Of a stretch of 64,000 nucleotides of DNA, positions 1 through 13,690 are shown in pieces (positions within the stretch are counted from its first letter, which is position 1; every line of letters begins with the position of its first letter). This stretch comes from Panulirus ornatus. Its lineage: Eukaryota; Arthropoda; Malacostraca; Decapoda; Palinuridae. Below the pieces are notes generated by a model. It saw nothing but the letters and a program-made list of their open reading frames with translations, had not been told where the DNA came from and ran no database searches. Location of the stretch: NCBI RefSeq assembly GCF_036320965.1, contig NC_092276.1, positions 2,815,001 to 2,879,000 of the forward strand. The letters run 5' to 3'. The position numbers and the translations under genes are program-made.

Positions 1-675
1 TGTCTGTGTGTGTGTGTCTGCCCAGCATATACACGCGGGCCACCGCCTACCTCCGGTACAACCCACTCCTACATAGCGTCAAATCACACTATTAACGCTC
101 TACATAAAACCAATAAGCTGGGCTTCACAAATATTCATATGTCAAATAACTTCAAGCGATTCGTTGTTATTTCCTAAGCGATTCGTTGTTATTTCCTTCC
201 ACGAGGTAATAAAATCACAGCAAACGATCAGCATCATTATGAAGGAATGGAGGAAGTATTTGAGGAAGCGGCTGTGCGGAAATATGACGGAGACTGCAAC
301 GCAAGCGGTGTTTAAGGCAACGGAAATGCACCAGAAAGGTTGTTGACTGTAACATGTCTAGGAGGAGGCGGTGGGGGTCGGTGGACACACGAAAAATATG
401 ACGAAATTCCTCTCCTGAAGTGAGAATATTACGAAATTCATATCCTGAGTGAGAAGAAGTATACGAGAGACATGATGTGTGAACACATTACTTTCGGAGA
501 TGCCCTCAATAAGTGTGCTGATGAATTTCTGGCGCTAAATATATTTACATAGTATTAGAGGAGCAATAATAATAATAGATTATGAAACGCAAAGACGAAA
601 ATGCTTCAATGCAAGCCCGAGTAACTAGAAACAACCTTATATAGATTCTGCAATTCATTCTTTGCTCTATCAAAG

Positions 676-678
<3 letters not shown>
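1..678. other. Non-coding stretch with small tandem duplications
   Basis: No gene is recognisable. There is a short (TG)n tract at 1-20. A 22 bp unit beginning AAGCGATTCG is directly duplicated at 154-197. A diverged 30 bp duplication containing ACGAAATTC sits at about 398-455. The 60-codon frame starting at 164 lies over the first duplication and resembles nothing I know. Confidence 0.6.
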
Positions 679-680
<2 letters not shown>

Positions 681-757
<77 letters not shown>

Positions 758-762
758 TTTTT
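681..762. repeat. (AT)30 plus poly(T)22, tail of LINE copy A
   Basis: A perfect AT dinucleotide tract runs directly into a 22-23 nt T run, then into the LINE 3' UTR. On the LINE's own strand this is poly(A) followed by (TA)n. Confidence 0.95.
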
Positions 763-870
763 GCTTTGTCGCTGTCTCCCGCGTTTGCGAGGTAGCGCAA
801 GGAAACAGACGAAAGAAATGGCCCAACCCACCCCCATACACATGCCTTGATTCAATCCACTGACAGCACG

Positions 871-1797
871 TCAACCCCGGTATACCACATCGCTCCAATT
901 CACTCTATTCTTTGCCCTCCTTTCACCCTCCTGCATGTTCAGGCCCCGATCACACAAAATCTTTTTCACTCCATCTTTCCACCTCCAATTTGGTCTCCCT
1001 CTTCTCCTCGTTCCCTCCACCTCCGACACATATATCCTCTTGGTCAATCTTTCCTCATTCATTCTCTCCATGTGACCAAACCATTTCAAAACACCCTCTT
1101 CTGCTCTCTCAACCACGCTCTTTTTATTTCCACACATCTCTCTTACCCTTACGTTACTTACTCGATCAAACCACCTCACACCACACATTGTCCTCAAACA
1201 TCTCATTTCCAGCACATCCATCCTCCTGCGCACAACTCTATCCACAGTCCACGCCTCGCAACCATACAACATTGTTGGAACCACTATTCCTTCAAACATA
1301 CCCATTTTTGCTTTCCGAGATAATGTTCTCGACTTCCACACATTCTTCAAGGCTCCCAGAATTTTCGCCCCCTCCCCCACCCTATGATCCACTTCCGCTT
1401 CCATGGTTCCATCCGCTGCCAGATCCACTCCCAGATATCTAAAACACTTCACTTCCTCCAGTTTTTCTCCATTCAAACTCACCTCCCAATTGAATTGACC
1501 CTCAACCCTACTGTACCTAATAACCTTGCTCTTATTCACATTTACTCTTAACTTTCTTCTTTCACACACTTTACCAAACTCCGTCACCAGCTTCTGCAGT
1601 TTCTCACATGAATCAGCCACCAGCGCTGTATCATCAGCGAACAACAACTGACTCACTTCCCAAGCTCTCTCATCCCCAACAGACTTCATACTTGCCCCTC
1701 TTTCCAAAACTCTTGCATTCACCTCCCTAACAACCCCATCCATAAACAAATTAAACAACCATGGAGACATCACACACCCCTGCCGCAAACCTACATA
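871..1797 (-). pseudogene. Reverse transcriptase, C-terminal fragment (LINE copy A)
   Basis: This is an open frame of about 308 codons with no start of its own; the true start lies upstream and was lost by 5' truncation. Visible RT blocks in order are LRQGCVMSPWLFN (RT block 4, about residue 3), then FADDTALVADS with the catalytic FADD box about 50 residues in. The thumb-like region contains KCFRYLGV, followed by the C-terminal tail with [29 protein letters not shown] and [12 protein letters not shown]. The N-terminal endonuclease and the first RT blocks are absent, so it cannot make an active enzyme. The absence of frameshifts or stops suggests a young insertion. The encoded family copies element RNA into chromosomal DNA. 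Confidence 0.88.
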
Positions 1798-1939
1798 TAT
1801 CGTCTAAGCTTTCATGAAAGCTCCATATCCATGAACTAAGTAAACTGTCATAAAAAATCTCTATATTGTAAGTGCGGACACAACGATCTTTACCACGTCA
1901 TTCTCGACCGAAACTCAGTTAAACCCAACTCTCTTCTCG

Positions 1940-1943
1940 CCCC

Positions 1944-2016
<73 letters not shown>
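1940..2016. repeat. Poly(C) plus (CT)31 microsatellite
   Basis: A run of about 15 C is followed by a perfect (CT)n tract. The 140 bp between LINE copy A and this tract shows nothing recognisable. Confidence 0.95.
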
Positions 2017-2018
<2 letters not shown>

Positions 2019-3225
2019 ATGAAATTTTGCCCCCTGCTAACTTGAATAAGCTGCTTGTGTGAATCCTGCTCTGACGAGGATACGCAGCATCCGACAGGCC
2101 GGCTGTTACACCTCACGGAGTGTGTGAGGGTTGAGGCTTGGCCGACTCGATGCCTACTTCTCTCCTTTCCAAGCCTAGCTAAACCGTGTAAGTCTCTTCA
2201 CCGTATATGTTTACCGTGTGTTCTATAATGCGTTCTTCCTGTAAGTGGTTTATCATTACTTATACCACATTCTTTCTACATATGCAACGTGTGGGATCTA
2301 GTGTCCGTAATCGGTGGTATTTTAATACAAAGAAAGTAATAAATACCATATTGATATGTTACATAAGGACTTGGAGAGTATGGAGGTTTCCACAGAAAGT
2401 ACATTGATAACCTGACATACTAAAAGATAAATATGAGCGGGTGGCATTCAAGTTATGATAGTAAGCTCACATACATTAGGAATTTGTATAGTGAAACAAG
2501 ATCAAACTAGAATATGTGGCAGCAGTATACGAGTGAGCAACAGTGTGTAAATCTCAACCCAACAGGAGGAGTCTCGCACGGGAGCGAAACAGTGAGGATC
2601 AAACAGTAGTGGCCTGAGGTGTGGCAACGGTAAACGAGTGAGCAACACAGTCTAGTGCAGCTCGCCGGCCGCCCTGGGTTAGACAGGCCGCTGTCAACAG
2701 GCTGGGCACCCAACCCAGCCTACCTTTACCGGACGCACCGGTGCGGTGGTCGGGTGCGAGGATGTTAATTTGGTGACCGAAGTGGTGGCTGTGCCCAGTG
2801 CGGCAACACCAGGCCATGGCCGCCTCTATGGCTGTGGGTGATTGTAATGTATCGACTAGTAAATACGTTTCGAAGTTTGAATGGCTTTAAAAAAAAAAAG
2901 ATGTGTCTATCGGCTTTGGCAGACAGTGGTTGATGGATGTGGTTGAAAATAAGATGTTGGTTGTAGTTCTTAGTTGCGTTATTCATGTGGAGGGGTGGCC
3001 GGAGGTTGTCATGGAGGTTGTGAGGTTGTGGGCACTTGTGGTTGTGAGAGCTATGCCCAGGGGGGTAGATGCCTTGTGGTTGGGGGGAGGGTATTCTAAC
3101 CTGGTGATATGTTGGGATGGGTGGTTGTAGACTGGTTGTACGCGCGGTAAATTCTAATTTTGTGAAATCAGCGGTTGTTGGAATCAAGTGACGCCAAATG
3201 CTACATAGCGATGGCCGAGTTCATG
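2017..3225. other. Non-coding stretch, partly G/T-rich
   Basis: No gene is recognised. From 2930 to 3130 the plus strand is rich in GGTTGTGG-like words. A short A run sits at 2888-2899. A diverged duplication is listed separately. Confidence 0.55.
2516..2655. repeat. Diverged 105 bp tandem duplication
   Basis: The block beginning GTGGCAGCAGTATACGAGTG at 2516 recurs as GTGGCAACGGTAAACGAGTG at 2621, giving a 105 bp offset. Similarity is clear over about 30 bp and weaker beyond. Confidence 0.6.
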
Positions 3226-3265
3226 AAAATAATAAATAACAATAATAATGATAACAATAATAATG

Positions 3266-3302
<37 letters not shown>

Positions 3303-3318
3303 TACTAATAATAATAAC

Positions 3319-3380
<62 letters not shown>
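3226..3380. repeat. (AAT)n trinucleotide microsatellite, ~155 bp
   Basis: Mostly AAT units with scattered GAT and AAC variants in the first half, becoming perfect toward 3380. It reads as poly-Asn or poly-Ile in translation, which explains the open frames over it. Confidence 0.95.
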
Positions 3381-3381
<1 letters not shown>

Positions 3382-4075
3382 GTCGGGAAGAACAGAATTA
3401 ATATCCAGCAACATAATGATCAAGTTCGTACTTAGATTGAGAGACATTAAAGTAATTTCCGGAGTTCATGGACGTGTTAAGAATGTCAGCGGATGGGGGG
3501 AGGGGTAGGTTGTCGCTATGGTAACCACACAGCCGATCCCCATTCATTCACCATAGGCCTATAATAGTTCCGCCCGGGAACCCACGGACTTGAGCAAGCT
3601 TTGTGGCCTTGTTTTACACCGGGATGGCAGTAGTTTGGAATCATCAACCATGGTCATTCAAGGTGCTTCGAGTGTGGTACAAAAGTGAGGTGAAGCAGGG
3701 AGAGGAGTTCTGGTCTAGCGCCAGACGATGGTCGTGCGTAGGGAAGGTCACACGTGTGGTAGGTGCGGTGGTGAGAAAGGAACCACTCTACGTAGCCGTC
3801 AGTCAGTGGTACCTGGTACACTGGTGTGGGTAGACGGTGTCGGTGGCTGATGACCCTGTGGTCAGGGAGATGCAAGGGAACCAGTAGTAGCACCACCAGT
3901 CCTCTAGGGATAATGGCCGTGGTCTACAAGTAACCAACCGGTTTTTGGGTAGATTCACAATCGGTACCTCACTGCATATGGTGGTTGAGGCGAGGCTGCT
4001 GCCCCCCCCACCCCCACCCCCCCAAAAAAACACAGACCATCTACGTCAAAACTGCTATCGTAGTGGCGCCTTGGG

Positions 4076-4112
<37 letters not shown>

Positions 4113-5042
4113 TGCTGGCCGATTCCCGTATCTCCGGTCCGCCTCATTACCATCAGCAGCGACACCTAACTATAACCAGCACACCTATCTACTCCATCCT
4201 CGCGTGGAGTAAAAAAATAAAAAAAAACTGTTTGCCTATTCTGATGAATAGCTGAGTAAATATGTATTCCGGCAAGCGGTTCATGATTTCACGACTTTTT
4301 CTTCTTTCTCCTCTCCGATAGAGAATGGGGAAGCTGCGGTAAGGGATGCTAATGAAAAAAAAAAAAAATGATAAAACTGCGCCGAGTCCCTTCGTCGTAC
4401 ATACGAAAAATCCCACCCACTACTGCCCAGCAGTTTCCTAACCTGTTTTTAAAGTTTCATATATTATCCACCCACATGCTGGCCTGTGTCATTCCAAATT
4501 CGATAGAGGTTACATAAATCCGTCCCTGGCATTGATGCGAATCGCCCAGGAACTGGCTGTCAAGTGAGGTGACGTAAAAGAGACGGGAAACAATATGCGA
4601 GACGGTTTGTGGAACTTGGCAACAGCGGGTTGGCCCCGGAGGATCCTCAGACGTCGGCCACAGGTACTGTATTGTGATTCATGTGGCCAGAACCAAGTCC
4701 CTAGCATTTATTTCTCTTCATTTTGAAATGGATTCTTTACTTTTCGTACCCATTTAAAAATGACATTTTTTTTTCCTATATTAGTATCTTAACACGGTAT
4801 CACAGTATACTGCCCCTGTATTTCCAAAATGAGTGGATAATGAGTTGTTGAATCACTGCCGCTCTCTGGACGGAGAACAGTTAGGTTGTATTCATTAGAC
4901 AGTACGAGTTTGGTAGGTGCAGACCGTATGTAGCCATGCCAGACTTTCTCCCCTACATGGTATAGGAGCCTCCGTCTCGAGCGATGTGGGCGACCGGCGG
5001 GGCGGTCAGGCCACCACGGGAGAGTTCAACGGGGTCCGCGTT

Positions 5043-5083
<41 letters not shown>

Positions 5084-5863
5084 CGTGTATACCTTTTATT
5101 TCAGTCCATGACACTACATGACTCAAGAAAAATCTACATGTTTACTAACTGATTGTATGGTGGGCTAATACACTTGCATGAATCACCGAATCCACTGGAA
5201 AATATGTAGAAAAGACGAATTAAATGACTTGGTAAGGGAAAAATTTTTATGGAGAATGTAGTCTGTTTTTAAATGTCGGCTTCCGATGTCTAACCGGGTA
5301 GATACCACAAAAATGACTGGTAAATAATACGCTTCATTTGCGTAATGAAAGGGAATCCAACTGACGAATCATGTTTCCGAAAACGAGCGCTTTTTCTTTG
5401 ACATGACGCTGGCATATAGCATGAAACGCACACACGCAAATGACGACATCTCATCGAAGCGTATTACATCAAAACATCAGCGGCGACTCAATACGGTCGG
5501 ATGATGACTATGTCATTCAAACGTCTCACTGGTCTGGTCTAAGGAAGGTGTGTAGGCCCTACGCTGAAAAGATTAAAATGAAAGATAAAAAAAAAGGACG
5601 TGACGCCCATTTCGGGCGTACCGGCGTAATGAAACGCGAAGATTCCACACATACCGTAACTGACGCAAGGCTAGGCTAGATCCGGGTTTAGGTTTAATTC
5701 TCTGGTTTGATTTATCCCAACGTTACCTAAACGTACGATGGGGGGGGGTGGGAAGGGGGGTGGGGGTCTTCAGGTGATTCAATGCCTTTAAAAAAGATCT
5801 AAAGGGAGTAATGAAGCTAATACAGCAAATAAAGCTAACTGTAATAATGGTACCTGGCAGGAT

Positions 5864-5865
<2 letters not shown>
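3381..5865. other. Non-coding stretch with short simple repeats
   Basis: No gene or mobile element is recognised. It contains a C-rich run (about 4001-4022), (GT)16 at 4078-4109, short poly(A) tracts near 4204 and 4354, (CA)n at 5045-5081 and a G-rich run near 5739-5767. Confidence 0.55.

Positions 5866-5930
<65 letters not shown>
5866..5930. repeat. (AT)32 abutting the 5' junction of LINE copy B
   Basis: A perfect dinucleotide tract ends exactly where LINE homology starts at 5931. LINE copy B is therefore bounded by (AT)n on both sides. Confidence 0.95.
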
Positions 5931-7229
<1,299 letters not shown>

Positions 7230-7375
7230 CATACCACACGAAGACATGAGGGAACTAAGCGTCTGAAATTAACATGATGACAATTCCCAAACAACAAAGA
7301 GAGAGAGAGACAGAATATTCAGAATAATTACTTCTTACATGTGAGATAGAGACTTGGATGTGTGGTAATGAGGCC

Positions 7376-7590
<215 letters not shown>

Positions 7591-8945
7591 AACACTTATG
7601 GTCGTAGGGAAATTTTTACCCAGTGTTTAACGTGTTGCAACACTCTTATCGGAACTGGAGTTACGTCAGCGCTGTACGTAACGGCCGGAGCAGTGTCACT
7701 CAGCTTGTCGTAACATTGTGTCACGCCCGTGAATCATCCTAGCGTTATAGGAAGAAAACGGATCTGGTGGGAAATTTAAAGGGCTGTATGGCTCATAACC
7801 TCAGAGATAAAGACATGGGACTCAGGTCTGATTTAGTGCCTTAAACGGGATAACATTACCTTTCGCAGTGTTCTTGCGTATCTCATACTCTGGAGAATAA
7901 TTTCCTATAACACCTCAGGCTACACGAGAGAGGCGTGTTCTGATTTTGAAAAAAAAAAAACAACTATACAGACCAGTATACAGATAGATAGATAGATAGA
8001 TAGTTTGACAGATATACAGAAATTACTGTGGAAAAATACGGAGTAATTCCTGAGCATCCAGAGCACACTACTGTGGAACACGGGATATTTCCTGAGCCTC
8101 GGCAGGACACGAGCGTGTATGGAGGGGCGGGGAGGAGGTCCTCCGGTGGTGACGATAGCTTCGGGATGGGGGCGGTAATGACGAGTGCCCCCCCCTCCCC
8201 TCACCCTCGGGATGACGACAGGTTGGGGGGGTGGAGGAAATGACGCCCCGCCACCACACCCCCCCTTCCCAAGCGATGACTCAGAAAACGGAACAGCGTC
8301 CTTCAAGACCTCCCGGAGAAACCACTATTACGGGGAATATGACGAACACGTCTGTCACCCGCCCGGGAAATAACGGGAGGAGGAGGAGGAGGAGAGACAC
8401 CGGCAGGTAGGCAAGGCAAGGGGGCCGGCCGGGCCCGCAAGCCTCTTGTCTCCCTACCAGCCATCATCTACCTTCATAATTTCGCCCTTGAATTTTTTTG
8501 TTCGATAATCTTGCTGTTTCTTCCCGTCCTTTAGCCGTTATTTTCCTTACTCATTCTCCACCACAATCGGTCGTAACATCGCCTGGTGTGTGGCGCATAA
8601 CGGGGAGCGATGAACGTGCCTTACAAGCCGTCGCTTCCTCTCTCTCATAAACCACCGGCCAGAACCGATCGTCAAAATAGTGATCACATTTCCCGTCGAT
8701 ATTGTAAGGTAAAAAAAAAAAAAGTATATAATCTTTCCAGCCCATCTCCCAGCAGCAGCAGCTGCTGCAGCACGTACGGTATGGTTGTGACGGGTCAAAA
8801 AAGACCTGTCATTTGCGAGGAGTCACGTGTACAGGTTACACTTGGTATACGTGACTCGAAGTATATAAACTCAGCAGTTGACGCCTTTGAAGGAGACTGT
8901 GCAACCCTTGAATACAACAGCCTTGCTTCATCCATTAAAGGCCAG

Positions 8946-8948
<3 letters not shown>
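7591..8948. other. Non-coding stretch with minor repeats
   Basis: No gene is recognised. It contains (GATA)n at 7981-8003, a diverged 45 bp duplication (ACTGTGGAA at 8025 and 8070, each followed by TTCCTGAGC), (GGA)n near 8378-8393, C/G runs around 8190-8270 and a GCAGCAGCTGCTGC palindrome near 8757. Confidence 0.55.

Positions 8949-9020
<72 letters not shown>
8949..9020. repeat. (AT)36 microsatellite
   Basis: Perfect dinucleotide tract. Confidence 0.95.
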
Positions 9021-9022
<2 letters not shown>

Positions 9023-10440
9023 AATCTCACAGGAGACACCTGTTAGACATCTGGCGTCATTATTTTCACAAAAAAATATGAAATGGTTGTCAGTCACTTA
9101 TCTCGTGTTTTACGTTTTCTTTTCTTTTTTCCCTTTAGAACAAAAGTTCACTAAAATTGTCGTGCCTTACAGAACACCGCTAAGTTCCAGACGAGCGAGA
9201 CTATATTCTCATGTTATGAACCATGTGTACATACGAGTCCACTGTTTCAATGCAGTGTACCATCAAATATGTAGTAGAAAACGAATTCCACCAATTCAAA
9301 GAGAAAATGAAAGTCAATCATGAGAAGGGTAACTACAAAAGATAATTTTACCAGTTCATGCTACTTTACGTCGAGCAAAGATATCAAGCAACTTAACACT
9401 AAATGTAATCTATATGTTTATTGAATGTTTGCGTATCAGATAAGCTTAGTTCAGAAGAAAACTACAAGGTTCAGATCACCATATACCGGTGCAAAAGGTT
9501 AATTAGCGAGATTATTAACCTGCGGGAGCACTCCTCTCTAATACTGTTTCAGAGGAAGAAGAATCGACGCTTTGGAAGCTATATTACTAAAAGACTATGC
9601 AGTACCATGAAATAAATGAAAATACTAAATCTATTGGTGTCTATGAGTCATGTTCTACCTTGCTATACATGCTCAAATCTTTTTAAAAGTCTATGATCTG
9701 CTTGTCTGATTTACTGGTAACCTCTCCTTAATAAGGGGTATGTACCTATAGAGCAGAAAAGAGTAAATTTAATCAGTTTTATAACTAAGATGATACGATT
9801 GACAGCTGAACTGAAGAACTCTTGAACTACCTCCAGTGGTATGTGAATCCCTTGCAAAAAATAAATCGGGAATCAAATACTTTATCTCAAGGACGAAAAG
9901 TTTATAACTAGACTGATAACCTGTCTGGTATAGATGGAAGGAAGAGAAGAAACTATAAAAAATGTAGATGCGGGAAGGATATGTGGAGACGATTTCAAAA
10001 GAGGGAAATGTACTAAGTCTTCTGGGTTGTTGGGTCATGTAGAAAGTATGGCTGATGACACGAGTTAAGAAAATATATCGTATAGTAAGTAGAAAGGGGA
10101 CAAAGATAAGGGACAGATGAGACACGAGATGGATAGATGAGGAGAGGTCAGACGAGGGCTCGGGGAGGCTTCAGATGAAGATGGTGGGGGTAGTGACTAG
10201 GAATTGGATGCTAGCAAGGAAAAAAAAAAATATGTATAAATACATTTTGTGCACAGAGATGGATGGAGGTGAGGTGTTCTTACTTGACTAGTTAAATCTG
10301 ACCACACCAAAGATAATGTGAAATTTGAACACTGAATTGAGACGATGCGGAAGCTTTGAAATAAAGAAATGACGAAAAATATATTCATGTAGAATGTTTT
10401 AAATACAAAGAAATATGAAATAAGACCTGATAGGTCAATT
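9021..10440. other. AT-richer non-coding stretch
   Basis: I see no long repeat and no recognisable gene. The open frames here (up to about 118 codons, minus strand 9769-10125) have no motif I recognise. Confidence 0.5.
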
Positions 10441-10780
10441 TATGCAATATTTGCCTTTTTTGTGCACAATGTTCATACCATTCTGTGTACAGCGAGAGGG
10501 TAAAAATGACGATTTGTGTTTCCAAAACAAAACTTTCTCTAAAAAGCGGGTTTTGCTTCGCGCCACAATGACCGCGTTTCATCGAGGCAAATGTTCTCTT
10601 GTGTTTCACGTGACACAGAAGAATTTCGCAATCTCTGTGTCGCATCAACCAGAATGCCGCAGCCACTGTTGCCATCGCCATAACTCCGCCAAAAAAAAAA
10701 AAAGGACTTTTGGCTCAGTTGTAGATTTCACGGCTTTTGCGGCTGCATTCGCCGACCGACGCGTTGAAAGTGGAATTCCT

Positions 10781-10872
10781 CCAATCGTAGTTCGAATATG
10801 CCGTGAGCCGAACGAGCCAATCGCAGCCCGCCGCTTCCACGGATGACGTCACATCCTCGCCAGGTTACGTCA
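10781..10872. promoter_or_regulatory. Promoter-like CCAAT/CRE cluster
   Basis: Two CCAAT boxes on the plus strand (10781-10785 and 10817-10821, 36 bp apart) are followed by a perfect palindromic CRE, TGACGTCA, at 10843-10850 and a variant TTACGTCA at 10865-10872. The 10740-10860 stretch is also CpG-rich compared with its surroundings. NF-Y (CCAAT) with CREB/ATF (CRE) is a common promoter pairing in animals. No gene can be tied to it: downstream lies a minisatellite, and the open frame covering it (10442-10846) is unrecognised. It could be chance or part of a repeat. Confidence 0.35.
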
Positions 10873-10884
10873 CAACTGGAGAGA

Positions 10885-11705
10885 GTTGGTTCACACTGTG
10901 CTCACAACAGCCCTAGTGGCTCATATAATGCTCACAACAGCCCTAGTGGTTCGCATAGTTCTCAAAACAGCCCTAGTGGTCACACAGTGCCCAAAACAGC
11001 CCTAGTGGCTAACAAAGTGCTCACAACAGCCCTAGTGGCTCACACAGTGCTCACAACAGCCCTAGAGGCTCACACATTGCTCAGAACACCTCCAGTGGCT
11101 CAGAAAGTGCTTACAACAGTATCGGTGGCTCACAAAAATACCAGTGGCACACAGAATGTTTACAGCTACCTTAGTGTCTCACACAGTGTTTGAAATTTAA
11201 ACAGTGGCTCACACAATTCACACAATGGTACAGTGGTTCACACCGCTCACGACAGTACAAGCGGCTCACACAGTGCTTACAATAGCACCAATGGAACACA
11301 GAGTTCACAATAGCAATAGTGACTCAGAAACTGCTCATAACCACTAGTGGTTCACATTGCTCACAACTGTATCAGTGGCTCACGATAGCACCAGTGGCTC
11401 ACACAGCGTTCCCATCATCGTCAGGGGCTCGCACAATGCTTACAATTGCACCAATGGCTTACACACAGTGGCTCACAATAGCCCTAATGGCCTCCAAGTG
11501 TTCAAATCACCAGAGACTGCTCATAATAGCCCTAGTGGTTCACAATGTGCTCGGAACACCATAAGTAGCTCAGTTTATGCTCAAAACATGACCAATGTGC
11601 CACGAAGTGCTCACAGGACTATGAATAACACAGAGATGCTCAGAAGCGTCTTTGTGAGCACTCATAACAACGCGCTTGGTTCACACAATGCTCACAACCA
11701 TTAAC
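10885..11705. repeat. 30 bp minisatellite, degenerate, ~27 units
   Basis: Units read roughly CTCACAACAGCCCTAGTGGC followed by TCACACAGTG. The first units start at 10901, 10931 and 10961, an exact 30 bp spacing, and later units drift in length and sequence. Open frames over it are repeat translations because 30 is a multiple of three. Confidence 0.85.
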
Positions 11706-11903
11706 AGTCTCGTAAATATGCCCACCATGGAAGAGAGAAGAAAAGAGGGTGACTTGATTACAATCATTTAAGTTTCTCAGGCACTCTGATGACGTCAACA
11801 GTAAACAGTTCATCGAAAGGTGCAAACGCAGGATGATGAGAGACCAGAGCATGAAACTATGCAAGAAATCAAATAAAGTGTAAGAAGTTGTATGCTGAAT
11901 TAC

Positions 11904-11907
<4 letters not shown>

Positions 11908-11991
<84 letters not shown>
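11908..11991. repeat. (GA)42 microsatellite
   Basis: Perfect dinucleotide tract. Confidence 0.95.
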
Positions 11992-11996
<5 letters not shown>

Positions 11997-12671
11997 CTGG
12001 TTAGACAAGTCAGGTATAGTTATAATAAACTCATTTTCTTGAGATCTCGAAGAAAACGCGTAAGATGGATAGCTACGTTAAACATCGCAATAAACTCACT
12101 ATCGGAGGGAAGGTCGGAGCCATCATGAGTTCCGCATCACAAAGTCACTCGCGCCGGACACCAAGATTATGGACGGCTGGTGAATGCCGGGAGGCGTCCC
12201 AGCGGCGTCCAGCTTGGCCTAACGGGGACAAACGAGCTGGTGGAAGGCTGCTCGGCTAATACGGTTATGGCAACATCATTACTCACAGTTTTGGCAAGAT
12301 GATCGATGCCTCCTCCTCCCCGCCCGGTACATCGCCGAGGGGCTTTTTGTGATGATCGACTTTGTACTTGTGCATGTCCGTTTACGGATATTCGTGTGGC
12401 TGTGTGTCCACACGCACACACAAACTATGGGAAGCACCAGCAGCGGCAGCTAGCAGGTCCCGTGCCGCAGGTGGCTGGTGGATACACGCAGACGACTCGC
12501 GTTAGCAGCAGCCGAAATAATACCTGTACAATCGAGGGATGGAGGCAACAACGCGTCGGAGGGAATGCGATGACAGGCGATAGGTTACAGTCGGAGTTGA
12601 TAAGATGGAATAGGAGGAGGCAGCCAGTATCCCCCCCCCCCTCAAAAAAAAAAGTGATTCCGCAAAGAAAA
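11992..12671. other. Non-coding stretch
   Basis: No gene or repeat family is recognised apart from a C run at about 12629-12642 followed by an A run. The 189-codon frame starting at 12306 is half minisatellite translation. Confidence 0.5.
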
Positions 12672-12858
12672 CTTTTTTGTACATATTTCATATCCGATTT
12701 TTTGTACATATTTCATATCCGATTTTTTGTACATATTTCATATCCGATTTTTTTGTACATATTCCATATCCGATTTTTTGTACATATTCCATATCCAATT
12801 TTTTTTGTACATATTCCATATCCGATTTTTTGTACATATTTCATATCCGATTTTTCTT
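12672..12858. repeat. 25 bp minisatellite, 7 units
   Basis: The GTACAT landmark occurs at 12679, 12704, 12729, 12755, 12780, 12808 and 12832. Each unit is TTTTTTGTACATATTTCATA plus TCCGA, and length changes sit in the T run. Confidence 0.92.
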
Positions 12859-13269
12859 CTTTTGTCTTCGACTGAAAGGTGTATAAGCTTCAAATCTCAC
12901 TCCCGTAATGGTATAAAGATCATCTTTAAACGTCACTCAGAATAAAACCATTATTTACCCTTTTTTTTTTTTTTTCAAATCTCACTTAAATAAATGTGTA
13001 ACGTCATTATCCCCAGGGCCCTCCACAAGGGCATCATCAACCCAAGGCCTTCCTTATGATAATTCCTTCAATTCTTTCAACCCTCTGAACAGAGGTGATG
13101 GGCGTGGAGTTTGAAGTCAGGCGTTCACCCCCTTCATCTAAATACGGCTTTTCCTTTACATAAATCCTTCATTCATATGTAAATTGATATAAATTCACAC
13201 TCATCACCTGGAGTCGCGTCTACATTTGCATCCCATCACAACCTTCGCTGGATCGAGAGTGTTTTTCCT
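12859..13269. other. Non-coding stretch
   Basis: Nothing is recognised beyond a 17 nt T run near 12960-12976. Confidence 0.5.
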
Positions 13270-13690
13270 TCAACAACCTGAGCACGACGGTGCGATCCCT
13301 CGGTACGACAGTACGATCTTTGAGCACGACGGTACGATTCTTGAGCATGACGGTCCGTTCCTTGAGCACAACGGTAGGATTCTTGAGCACTACGGTACGA
13401 TCCTCGGGCACGACGGTACGTTCCCTGACAAAGACGGTACGGTCCTTGAGCACGACGGTAGGTTCCTTGAGCAAGACGGTACGATCCTTGAGCACGACGG
13501 TACGATCCTTAAGCACGAAATTACGATACTTGAGCACGACGGTACGGTCCTTGAGCACGACGGTACGATCCTTGAGCACGACGGTACGGTCCTTGAGCAC
13601 GACGGTACGGTCCTTGAGCAGGATGGTAGATCCTTGAGCACGGCGGTGCGACCTTTACGTATGATGGATGACCTTCGACCTGATCCTTAA
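13270..13690. repeat. 21 bp minisatellite (GAGCACGACGGTACGATCCTT type), ~19 units
   Basis: Landmarks GAGCAC or variants recur every 21 bp from 13280 (13301, 13322, 13343, 13364, 13385 and so on). The unit is 7 codons long, so several frames stay open on both strands, giving false proteins of up to 154 residues. The 3' end (13640-13690) drifts into CTTTACGTATGATGGATGAC. The same drift is seen in the related segments at 56515-56670 and 61612-61820. Confidence 0.93.

Larger units (their letters stand above)
679..1800 (-). mobile_element. 5'-truncated LINE (non-LTR retrotransposon), copy A
   Basis: Reading on the minus strand, the copy begins abruptly near 1800 inside the reverse-transcriptase domain. 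It runs through the C-terminal RT region to a TGA at 871-873, then a 3' UTR of about 110 bp, then poly(A) (poly(T) at 740-762 on the plus strand) and (TA)n at 681-740. Truncation at the 5' end with a poly(A) tail is the usual result of target-primed reverse transcription. The 3' UTR carries a tail motif with GCGCTACCTCGCAAACGCGG, also present in copy B at 5931-6890. Relative to copy B it lacks 77 bp of 3' UTR. The GCEAWT...GHMERM...GRPNWRW signature at the C-terminus is the type seen in RTE-like endonuclease-reverse transcriptases, but the clade assignment is only probable. I could not identify target-site duplications. Confidence 0.9.

Noticed and set aside
11319..11704. Open frames of 81-116 residues over the 10.9-11.7 kb array
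   Set aside because: They follow the 30 bp repeat period and lose register as the repeat degenerates.
13220..13690. Repeat proteins of 115-154 residues on both strands
   Set aside because: The array period is 21 bp (7 codons), so frames stay open without selection. No start context or domain supports a gene.
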